Below are positions 1 through 6,262 of a stretch of DNA of 7,884 nucleotides, piece after piece; the stretch's first letter is position 1, and the number at the start of each line of letters is the position of its first letter. The position numbers were made by a program, and so were the translations under genes. The DNA lies in contig CAMWLA010000055.1 of NCBI GenBank assembly GCA_947174975.1, forward strand, positions 1 to 7,884. Direction: 5' to 3'. This DNA is from an uncultured Clostridia bacterium. Its GTDB lineage: Bacteria; Bacillota; Clostridia; Christensenellales; Borkfalkiaceae. The notes beneath the pieces were generated by a model. It was not told the origin of the DNA. It saw only the letters and a list, made by a program, of their open reading frames with translations, and did no database searches.

Positions 1-2288
1 ATTCCTCTACGTCTCGTGGGCTGGGAGATGTGTCTAAGAGACTGCTTGCAGCCGAAGCGGAAAAGCAAAAGGCGCTTGAAGCTGAGAAAGCGACTTCCGC
101 AGAGACCGTTAAAGAAGCTGAGAAAGAAAAGACTCAATCGACGGAAAAAGCTGCTGCAAAAACCGATAGTAAGACATTTATTAACCGCGATACGCGTCCT
201 CAACGCGGACCCATTAAGCCGAATGCGCCGGCATATAATAATGCAAGTCAAAGACCAAATAAACCTTTGGGTCAGCCGAAGTACGGCGTGGCACCCGCTC
301 CGGCAGCTGTTCCCGCAGCACAAGTTGGTAAATCAAAAAATTTCGGACCCGATAAAAAGAAGAGCTACGAGAAAACCTACGTTGAAAAAGAGAGGCACAT
401 CGTATCGAAGCGCGCCTTACAGAAACAACAAGGCGCAAGCATAGACGATTTCGATGAAAATAAGAGCGGTTATAGAAAACTCCGCGTCAAAAAAGATAAA
501 AAACAGCAGAATTCACAAGCGATTAAAATTGAACACGCAGTAGTTACTACTGACGATATCGCTATTAAAACCTTATCGGAGAAGCTTGGCATTTCTGCGG
601 TTGAAATAACAAAAAGGCTGTTTAAAGAGGGCGTTATGAAGACCGTGAACGAATCGATAGATTACGATACGGCAGCTCTCATTGCAGCGGGACTTGGAAT
701 CGAACTTGAATACAAGCCCGAAAAAACGGCGGAAGAAGTGCTTATTGAAAAGCAAGCCGATACCGTTGAAGAGATTGAAAGCCTTGTTCCCCGTGCTCCC
801 GTAGTTACGGTAATGGGACACGTCGATCACGGTAAAACTTCACTTCTCGATTATATAAGAAAAAGCAACGCAGTCGCCGGTGAAGCCGGCGGAATTACGC
901 AGCATATCGGCGCGTATACCGTCTCGGTTAACGGAAAAGGAATTACGTTTATCGATACTCCCGGACACGAAGCGTTTACAGCTATGCGTGCACGCGGTGC
1001 GCAAGTTACCGATTTCGTTATTTTGGTTGTGGCTGCGGACGACGGCGTAATGCCTCAGACCGTTGAAGCAATTAATCACGCTAAGGCGGCTGGTGTAAGC
1101 ATAATCGTTGCAGTCAACAAAATGGATAAGGTCGGCGCGAACTTGGATAAAGTTAAACAAGATTTAACCAATTACGGACTTGTTCCCGAAGAGTGGGGCG
1201 GCGATACGGTTATTTGTCCTATTTCGTGCAAAACCGGAGAGGGTATAGAGGCACTTTTGGAAAATTTGTTGCTTTTGGCAGAGATGAAAGAGCTTCTTGC
1301 TAACCCCGCACGCGAGGCGAGGGGTGTAATAATCGAAGCGCGTCTTGATAAGGGTAAAGGACCGGTTGCAACTGTACTCGTACAGAACGGCACCTTGCAT
1401 ACCGGTGATAATATCATTTCAGGAACGGTAACTGGCAGAGTGCGCGCAATGATTGACGATAGTGGCAAAACCGTTAAAGAAGCCGGACCTTCAATGGCGG
1501 TTAACGTACTCGGACTTGAAGAAGTTCCTAACTCGGGCGATTCGATTTTCGCCGTTTCACAGAGCCTTATGAAAGAGGTAATGGGCGAGCGAATGAGAAA
1601 GAGAAGCGACGCAATGATAAAGTCTGCTTCAAAAGTATCCTTGGAAGAAATGTTCGGCATGATTGCCGAAGGCAACCTTAAAACCTTAAATCTTATTATC
1701 AAGGGTGACGTGCAAGGCTCTGTCGAAGCTGTCAAGCAGTCAGTTGTTAAGCTTTCCAACGAAGAGGTTCAAGTAAAAGTTATTCATGCAGGTGCCGGCG
1801 CAATTACCGAAACGGACGTTATGCTTGCCGATTCTTCAAATGCGATTATTTTGGGCTTTAATGTCCGTCCCGATGCTAAGGCAAAAACGCTTGCCGAGAG
1901 AAGCAAGGTTGACGTCAGAACGTACCGCATTATTTACGATTTATTGGACGATATGGAAGCTGCGCTTAAAGGTATGCTTGCACCCAAGTATCAGGAAGTT
2001 TATCTCGGAAAATGCGAAGTGCGTCAAACGTTTAAAATTACCGGCATCGGCAATATTGCGGGATGCTACGTTCTTGACGGCAAAATTGTCCGCGGTGGCA
2101 AGCTGCGTATATACAGAGATGACGTTCTCGTAGTTGAGGGCAACGTTCAGCAGCTTAAGCGTTTCAAGGATGACGTTAAAGAAGTTTCGTTCGGTTTTGA
2201 ATGCGGATGCGCAATCGAAGGCTTTAAAGATATAAAAATCGGCGATATCATTGAATGCTATATGATAGAGCAAGTCGTTGCGGGTTAA
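1..2288 (+). CDS. infB: Translation initiation factor IF-2, 5'-partial
   Basis: IF-2 is the GTPase that delivers initiator fMet-tRNA to the 30S subunit and promotes subunit joining. Residues are numbered here from the in-frame GTG at 30. The order is a charged K/E/A-rich and then Pro/Asn-rich linker (1-165), an IF2_N helical subdomain (about 168-228), the G domain, beta-barrel domain II, domain III and the C-terminal fMet-tRNA-binding domain (about 655-748). G motifs are GHVDHGKT (263-270), GGIT (287-290), DTPGH (309-313), NKMD (363-366) and SCK (399-401, where SAK is usual). The stop is TAA at 2286-2288. The frame (first full codon at 3) is open to the left edge. The GTG at 30 has a GGGAG only 2 bases upstream, too close for a good ribosome binding site. 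Firmicutes IF-2 normally begins with a further IF2_N subdomain that is not seen here. I therefore call the gene truncated by the window, although a start at GTG 30 (752 aa) cannot be excluded. The identity is certain. Confidence 0.97.
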   Translation, partial: SSTSRGLGDVSKRLLAAEAEKQKALEAEKATSAETVKEAEKEKTQSTEKAAAKTDSKTFINRDTRPQRGPIKPNAPAYNNASQRPNKPLGQPKYGVAPAPAAVPAAQVGKSKNFGPDKKKSYEKTYVEKERHIVSKRALQKQQGASIDDFDENKSGYRKLRVKKDKKQQNSQAIKIEHAVVTTDDIAIKTLSEKLGISAVEITKRLFKEGVMKTVNESIDYDTAALIAAGLGIELEYKPEKTAEEVLIEKQADTVEEIESLVPRAPVVTVMGHVDHGKTSLLDYIRKSNAVAGEAGGITQHIGAYTVSVNGKGITFIDTPGHEAFTAMRARGAQVTDFVILVVAADDGVMPQTVEAINHAKAAGVSIIVAVNKMDKVGANLDKVKQDLTNYGLVPEEWGGDTVICPISCKTGEGIEALLENLLLLAEMKELLANPAREARGVIIEARLDKGKGPVATVLVQNGTLHTGDNIISGTVTGRVRAMIDDSGKTVKEAGPSMAVNVLGLEEVPNSGDSIFAVSQSLMKEVMGERMRKRSDAMIKSASKVSLEEMFGMIAEGNLKTLNLIIKGDVQGSVEAVKQSVVKLSNEEVQVKVIHAGAGAITETDVMLADSSNAIILGFNVRPDAKAKTLAERSKVDVRTYRIIYDLLDDMEAALKGMLAPKYQEVYLGKCEVRQTFKITGIGNIAGCYVLDGKIVRGGKLRIYRDDVLVVEGNVQQLKRFKDDVKEVSFGFECGCAIEGFKDIKIGDIIECYMIEQVVAG

Positions 2289-2297
2289 GGAGCGTAA

Positions 2298-2666
2298 ATG
2301 AAAGGTAACAGAGGGAAGCGTTTGTCCGGCGAATTTCAAAAGGAAATATCGTCCGTAATTTCTCAGAAACTTAAAAATAAACATCCCGAGTTAAGCGCAA
2401 TAATAAGCGTAACGGATACCGATATAGCTCCCGATTTAAAGAGTGCGAAAATTTATATAAGTATCTTTGACCCTAATGAAGAAAAAAGGCAAGACAGCTT
2501 TGAAATAATAAGACAGAACGCGGGATTTATTCGGCACGAACTTGCTATGGTTATGCGACTCCGCACCGTTCCCGAACTGAGATTTATTTTTGATGAAAGT
2601 ATGGAACACGGTTCCAAAATTGATAAAATGCTTGAAGATTTAAATGCAAAAAAAGATAACGAATAG
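2298..2666 (+). CDS. rbfA: Ribosome-binding factor A
   Basis: RbfA is a small KH-fold protein that binds the free 30S subunit and helps mature the 5' end of 16S rRNA; it is known for cold adaptation. The 122-aa product has the family's usual length. Visible family features are the N-terminal helix with KEISSVI (15-21), the strand region DIAPDLKSAKIYIS (42-55), the NAGFIRHEL helix (74-82) and RTVPELRFIFDES (89-101), followed by a short charged tail. The ATG lies 9 bases after the infB stop, and AGGAG (2288-2292) overlaps that stop with 5 bases of spacing, so the start is well supported. The 3' end overlaps the next gene by 23 bases. Its isoleucine codons are ATA-rich (7 of 13), unlike efp, which fits modest expression. 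RbfA beside IF-2 is a standard bacterial order. Confidence 0.96.
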   Translation: MKGNRGKRLSGEFQKEISSVISQKLKNKHPELSAIISVTDTDIAPDLKSAKIYISIFDPNEEKRQDSFEIIRQNAGFIRHELAMVMRLRTVPELRFIFDESMEHGSKIDKMLEDLNAKKDNE

Positions 2667-3621
2667 CAGTATTGCTGAAATTTGCGAACAACTTAAACTT
2701 GCCGAAAAAATAGCCGTATTTTGTCATACGCGTCCGGACGGCGATGCTCTTGGTGCGGGTACGGCGTTGACGGCGGTATTAAATAATGCGGGCAAATTTG
2801 CCGTTATGTGTTGCGACGACGCAATACCAGAAAAATACAGCTTCCTCAATAGAATGTCAGAAGTTAAGAACAAGCTTCCCGATGGTATTGAGTTTGATAC
2901 TTTTATATGCGTTGACTGTGCGGATTTAAACCGTATGGGATCGTTTTCAAATGCGTTTGCTCAATTTAAGGGTAGAAGAATAAATATTGATCATCACATT
3001 TCAAATAAAAATTTTGCAGAATATAACTACGTTTCGGAATGCCCCGCAACCTGCGAAATTTTGACGAAAATAATTACTGGTGCGGGCTTTAAAATCAACA
3101 AAGAAGTTGCAGATCTTTTAATGCTCGGGCTGATTACCGATAGCGGTAATTTTACGCATAATGACGTAACGGATAAAACTTTTGAAACTGCTGCATTGCT
3201 TCGTAAATGTGGCGCAGACGTAAATAAAATTAACTATCAGATGTTTTCTCGGCAGACAAAGCAAAGATCTTTGCTTTTTGGAAACGTAATTGACAATATG
3301 CGTTTTGCGCTGGATGATAAACTTGCTGTCATAGTAGTCAGTCTTGATCTTATAGGTAAGTTTAGCGCAGACGGAAGCGTTACCGAGGGATTTGTTGATT
3401 ATCCGCTTACAATTGACGGAGTGGAGGTTTCGGTTTCGCTGTTGGAAGTTAAAAAGCGTCAGTATAAAATTTCGCTCAGAAGTAATGGAACGGTAAACGT
3501 AAATGCCGTGGCAGCAACGTTTGGCGGCGGAGGACATATACTTGCAAGCGGGTGTATGCTTTCCGGTGAACTTGAAGAAGTAATAGAAAAAATTACATAC
3601 GCCGTATATCAGAATTTATGA
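2644..3621 (+). CDS. nrnA: DHH/DHHA1 phosphoesterase, NrnA-type oligoribonuclease/pAp phosphatase
   Basis: This is a 325-aa protein of the DHH superfamily. NrnA proteins use two Mn2+ ions to degrade 2-5 nt RNA fragments and to dephosphorylate 3'-phosphoadenosine 5'-phosphate in the cytoplasm. All expected metal motifs are present: HTRPDGDALG (28-37; H28, D32, D34), VDCAD (90-94; D91), the DHH triad (116-118) and ITDSGNF (164-170; D166). The C-terminal DHHA1 substrate-binding domain carries GGGGH (294-298). Full length and intact catalytic residues argue for an active enzyme. The ATG at 2644 lies inside rbfA (23-base overlap) behind only a weak GAAG. The next in-frame ATG is deep inside the first domain, so this start is effectively forced and translation is probably coupled to rbfA. 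The last 4 bases overlap truB as ATGA. The DHH/DHHA1 family assignment is firm. The NrnA label rests on length, motif set and the rbfA-truB position, and substrate preference cannot be read from sequence. Confidence 0.9.
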   Translation: MQKKITNSSIAEICEQLKLAEKIAVFCHTRPDGDALGAGTALTAVLNNAGKFAVMCCDDAIPEKYSFLNRMSEVKNKLPDGIEFDTFICVDCADLNRMGSFSNAFAQFKGRRINIDHHISNKNFAEYNYVSECPATCEILTKIITGAGFKINKEVADLLMLGLITDSGNFTHNDVTDKTFETAALLRKCGADVNKINYQMFSRQTKQRSLLFGNVIDNMRFALDDKLAVIVVSLDLIGKFSADGSVTEGFVDYPLTIDGVEVSVSLLEVKKRQYKISLRSNGTVNVNAVAATFGGGGHILASGCMLSGELEEVIEKITYAVYQNL

Positions 3622-4466
3622 CCGGTTTTATTATTGTAAATAAAGCGGAGGGTGTAAGCTCTGCAAGAGAAGTTAATATAATAAAGAAATTAACCAATAC
3701 GTCTTGCGGGCATATGGGCACGCTTGACCCGATGGCAAGCGGTGTTTTACCGGTAGCAATAGGCAATGCAGCGCGGCTATTTGATTATTTCCTTTCAAAG
3801 CGAAAAACCTATATTGCAACGTTCGTATTCGGCTGTGACAGCGATACGCTTGATACTACGGGGAACGTAATAGAAACCGGCGGGAAAATTCCTACCGAAG
3901 CTGAAATAGAAGCGGTTCTTCCAAATTTAGTCGGTGAAGTTTTACAAATACCGCCAAAGTACAGCGCAAAAAATATTGACGGAAAAAGAGGATATCAGCT
4001 TGCGCGTGCAGGAATCGATTTTGAACTTCCGCCTAAAAAAGTTAATATCTATTCAATCCATTTGTTAAAAAAAGTTAATGAAAGATCTTTCGCGTTTGAA
4101 ATTGAATGCGGCGGAGGCACGTATATACGCTCAATTGCACGTGATTTAGGTACTATGTTAGACATAAAAGCAATTATGAGTGCTTTGATACGTACAAAAA
4201 GCGGAGTATTCGATTTAAACGCTTCGGTAGAAACCGGAAATCTTACAAAAGAGAATATAGAAAAATATATAATAAAAACGGACGATGTTTTGCCGTTTGA
4301 AAGCTTTCACCCTACGGGAAATGAAGCAAAAAAATTATTTAACGGATTGACTGTAAACAGCAGTTTATCTGACGGAACTTATAAAGTTTATTGTACGGAC
4401 GGCTCATTTTACGGGCTTGCCGAAGCAAAAGATAATATTTTAAGGGTAAGGACGAAACTATGTTAG
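3618..4466 (+). CDS. truB: tRNA pseudouridine(55) synthase
   Basis: TruB isomerises U55 in the T-loop of elongator tRNAs to pseudouridine and also acts as a tRNA folding chaperone. The 282-aa product shows the catalytic motif GHMGTLDPMASGVLP (31-45), with D37 as the nucleophilic aspartate. It also has KTYIATFVFGCDSDTLDTTG (63-82), IPPKYSA (111-117), the substrate-binding GGGTYIRSIARDLG (165-178) and a short C-terminal PUA-like region (about 228-282). It is somewhat shorter than the E. coli and B. subtilis enzymes (just over 300 aa), mainly at the C-terminus. The N-terminal motif, usually K-P-x-G-x-T-S, reads KAEGVSS (9-15), a mild divergence. The start ATG overlaps the upstream stop as ATGA, and the 3' end overlaps ribF by 7 bases, so translation is probably coupled along rbfA-nrnA-truB-ribF. 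Confidence 0.96.
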   Translation: MTGFIIVNKAEGVSSAREVNIIKKLTNTSCGHMGTLDPMASGVLPVAIGNAARLFDYFLSKRKTYIATFVFGCDSDTLDTTGNVIETGGKIPTEAEIEAVLPNLVGEVLQIPPKYSAKNIDGKRGYQLARAGIDFELPPKKVNIYSIHLLKKVNERSFAFEIECGGGTYIRSIARDLGTMLDIKAIMSALIRTKSGVFDLNASVETGNLTKENIEKYIIKTDDVLPFESFHPTGNEAKKLFNGLTVNSSLSDGTYKVYCTDGSFYGLAEAKDNILRVRTKLC

Positions 4467-5356
4467 AAATAATCAAGTATAACGAAGACGAATACGCATT
4501 TCCGAGTTTGTTGGTGCTTGGATGCTTTGATGCAATACATATCGGTCATGCCGAATTGCTGAAAAAAGCTAAACTTCAAGCTAAAATAAACGGACTTGAT
4601 TTGGGCATAATGATGTTTGTCGGCGGTAAGGGCGGCAGACAAGTTTGCAATTTCGAAGAAAGGCAAAGACTTCTTGAACAGTATAACGTCAAGTTTATTC
4701 TTGCAATCGATTATACAGAAGAGTTCAAAGCAACTCCCGCAAGCAAGTTTTTGGAAAATATTGAAAGCAAAATCAACGTTAAAGCCTATATGAGCGGTAG
4801 AGATTTCCGTTTCGGTGCCGGTGCAAAAGCTAAATCGTCGACGCTGAAAGCTTATGCCGAGGATGAGGAAAACGGCGTTTGGTATATGCCCGTAAAAGAC
4901 GTTACATATGTCGGCGAAAAAGTAAGCACGACTTTAATCAAAAACTGCATCGAAGGCGGTAATCTTGTTAAAGCCGGTGCACTTTTGGGTAGACCGTATG
5001 CTGTTACCGGTTTTGTCATTGAGGGTGCAAACCGCGGCAAGGAGCTTGGGTTCCCTACAATCAATATGAAATATCCCGTTGAGAAAGTTGAAGTCAAGAA
5101 GGGTGTTTATAAGGTCAAGTGTACCGTTGGGGAAGAAGAGTTTATCGGCATTTGCAATTACGGTGCGCGTCCTACGTTTAACGAAAGCAGCGCTATACTT
5201 GAAGTACATCTTGACGGATTTGTCGGTACCCTATACGGAAGAGGTGTGACCGTAGAATTTATAGAATTTTTGAGAGATACGCAAAAATTCGATTCTGTGG
5301 AAGAGCTTAAAAAGCAGCTTAAAATCGATTTACAGCGTGCTAAATTGAAAGTTTAA
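4460..5356 (+). CDS. ribF: Bifunctional riboflavin kinase/FMN adenylyltransferase
   Basis: RibF phosphorylates riboflavin to FMN and then adenylates FMN to FAD. The 298-aa product has both modules. The N-terminal nucleotidyltransferase carries FDAIHIGH (23-30; usually FDGVHxGH), SGRDFRFG (112-119) and VSTTLI (155-160). The C-terminal riboflavin kinase carries NRGKELGFPT (191-200), NYGARPTF (233-240), LEVH with the likely catalytic E248, LYG (258-260) and an FDSVEELKKQL helix (277-287). Where the family normally has a TFDPHP-like motif after the first helix, this protein reads MMFVGGKGG (51-59), so the adenylyltransferase module is divergent. The kinase module looks standard. The start is supported by AAGGA (4448-4452) 7 bases before the ATG, and the gene overlaps truB by 7 bases. 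The usual neighbours rpsO and pnp do not follow it here. Confidence 0.93.
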   Translation: MLEIIKYNEDEYAFPSLLVLGCFDAIHIGHAELLKKAKLQAKINGLDLGIMMFVGGKGGRQVCNFEERQRLLEQYNVKFILAIDYTEEFKATPASKFLENIESKINVKAYMSGRDFRFGAGAKAKSSTLKAYAEDEENGVWYMPVKDVTYVGEKVSTTLIKNCIEGGNLVKAGALLGRPYAVTGFVIEGANRGKELGFPTINMKYPVEKVEVKKGVYKVKCTVGEEEFIGICNYGARPTFNESSAILEVHLDGFVGTLYGRGVTVEFIEFLRDTQKFDSVEELKKQLKIDLQRAKLKV

Positions 5357-5357
5357 T
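5329..5357 (+). promoter_or_regulatory. Weak SigA-like promoter candidate for the endonuclease IV-like gene
   Basis: TTTACA (5329-5334) and TTTAAT (5352-5357) are separated by 17 bp and match the consensus at 10 of 12 positions. The one mismatch in the -10 falls on its most important base (the second-position A), which weakens the case. Transcription would start near 5364, just before the AAGGAG at 5365-5370. The site lies in the last codons and stop of ribF. Read-through from the upstream operon is an equally good explanation for expression. Confidence 0.2.
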
Positions 5358-5364
5358 TTCTCTT

Positions 5365-5370
5365 AAGGAG
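5365..5370 (+). promoter_or_regulatory. Shine-Dalgarno site that fixes a GTG start
   Basis: A full AAGGAG lies 6 bases before the GTG at 5377. This spacing is optimal and identifies GTG as the real start of the endonuclease IV-like gene. The protein then begins MIKFGPSGNG, which fits the first beta strand of the family. Confidence 0.75.
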
Positions 5371-5376
5371 CATTTA

Positions 5377-6228
5377 GTGATAAAATTCGGGCCAAGCGGC
5401 AACGGACAATTATTTTACGATTCCGGTTATAAGCATACGGTTCAAGCCGCAAAATTCTGTAAAGAAATGGGGCTTAATTGCTATGAATATTCTTTCGGCA
5501 GAGGTATTTTGATGTCCGAGGATACAGCTTTGGAAATCGGACAAGCATTTGCAGATGAGGGTATTGAACTTAGCGTACACGCTCCGTACTTTATCAACTT
5601 TGCCAATCCCGACGACGAAGCTGCGCAAAAGTCTTATAATTACGTGCTGAACAGTGCTAAATTTTTAAAGCTTTTCGGCGGTAAACGTGTTGTATTTCAT
5701 CCCGCGGCGCAAGGGAAGGTTGAAAGGGGCGAAGCAGTTCAAAAGACAATAGACCGCCTTAAAATTCTGACTGAATACATCTATTTAAATAACTTTGAAG
5801 ACCTATATTTCTGTCCCGAAACTATGGGTAAGCTTGCACAGATCGGTACACTTGAAGAAGTAGTTGAATTTTGCAAGATTGATAAGGTTTTTCTTCCCGC
5901 AATTGATTTCGGACATTTGAATGCGCGTGAGGGCGGAAGTTTAAAAACCGTGGAAGATTACTTATCTCGCCTCGAGTATATGATTGCCGAGCTTGGTTAC
6001 GAGCGTGTGAAGCATTTTCACATTCATTTTTCCAAGATAATGTATGGCGGTAAAGGTGAGATTAAGCATTTGACGTTTGAAGATAACGTTTACGGACCGG
6101 AATTTGAACCGCTTGCTGTTGCATTGAAAAAATTGAAACTTGAACCGTATATTATCTGCGAATCGGCGGGAACTCAAGCCGAGGATGCAAGGGAAATGAA
6201 ACGGATATACGGAAACGTTGACATATAG
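5377..6228 (+). CDS. Endonuclease IV-like TIM-barrel protein (AP endonuclease family 2)
   Basis: The 283-aa product spans the whole xylose isomerase-like TIM barrel of endonuclease IV (E. coli Nfo is 285 aa), a Zn-dependent enzyme that cuts DNA 5' of abasic sites. Candidate metal ligands fall almost at Nfo positions: H68 (SVHAPYFINF), H108 (VVFHPA), E148 (CPETMGK), D177 and H180 (IDFGH), H215/H217 (HFHIHF), H231 and E262 (CESAG). Two places differ from classic Nfo. The ENTAG-type loop reads PETMGK, and the D-x-H pair reads GEIKH (227-231), with E228 the nearest acidic residue. From memory, PETxGK and GExKH variants occur in archaeal and clostridial Nfo-like proteins. Abasic-site cleavage is therefore plausible but unproven, and another sugar-phosphate substrate is possible. 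It starts at GTG 20 bases after ribF, so it is probably read with that operon. Its last codons contain the -35 box of the next gene. I give no symbol because orthology to nfo is unsure. Confidence 0.82.
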   Translation: MIKFGPSGNGQLFYDSGYKHTVQAAKFCKEMGLNCYEYSFGRGILMSEDTALEIGQAFADEGIELSVHAPYFINFANPDDEAAQKSYNYVLNSAKFLKLFGGKRVVFHPAAQGKVERGEAVQKTIDRLKILTEYIYLNNFEDLYFCPETMGKLAQIGTLEEVVEFCKIDKVFLPAIDFGHLNAREGGSLKTVEDYLSRLEYMIAELGYERVKHFHIHFSKIMYGGKGEIKHLTFEDNVYGPEFEPLAVALKKLKLEPYIICESAGTQAEDAREMKRIYGNVDI

Positions 6229-6246
6229 ACGATAATTTGTTAAAAT
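6218..6246 (+). promoter_or_regulatory. Strong SigA-type promoter for the peptidase-efp unit
   Basis: TTGACA (6218-6223) is a perfect -35 box. After a 17-bp spacer comes TAAAAT (6241-6246), with 5 of 6 matches to the -10, preceded by the extended -10 dinucleotide TG at 6238-6239. The -35 box lies in the final Val-Asp-Ile codons and stop of the endonuclease IV-like gene. Transcription would begin about 6252-6254, inside or at the edge of the GGTGGAG ribosome binding site (6250-6256), giving a leader of only about 10 bases. The match is by eye and no transcript evidence is available here. Confidence 0.6.
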
Positions 6247-6262
6247 AACGGTGGAGTAAACG

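Noticed and set aside
16..444. 142-codon plus-strand frame overlapping the start of infB
   Set aside because: The product is a low-complexity Arg/Lys/Leu string produced by frame-shifting the A-rich linker of IF-2. It has no ribosome binding site and no family resemblance.
876..890. GCCGG-TGAAG-CCGGC inverted repeat
   Set aside because: It lies in the codons for the conserved Ala-Gly-Glu-Ala-Gly-Gly stretch of the IF-2 G domain and is explained by coding constraint, with no U-tract after it.
1172..1759. 195-codon open frame on the minus strand inside infB
   Set aside because: It is antisense to the conserved G and beta-barrel domains of IF-2, has no recognisable motif, and is explained by the codon composition of infB.
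6231..6236. GATAAT as an alternative -10 box before the peptidase
   Set aside because: The only sequence at the right distance upstream is TACGGA, a poor -35. The TTGACA at 6218 is paired at 17 bp with TAAAAT at 6241 instead.
6239..6249. GTTA-AAA-TAAC small palindrome upstream of the peptidase
   Set aside because: Only 4 bp arms, A/T-rich and overlapping the -10 box; too short to call a terminator or an operator.
6229..6262. Search for a terminator between the endonuclease IV-like gene and the peptidase
   Set aside because: No G+C-rich stem followed by a T-run is present, so upstream transcripts may read through into the peptidase gene.
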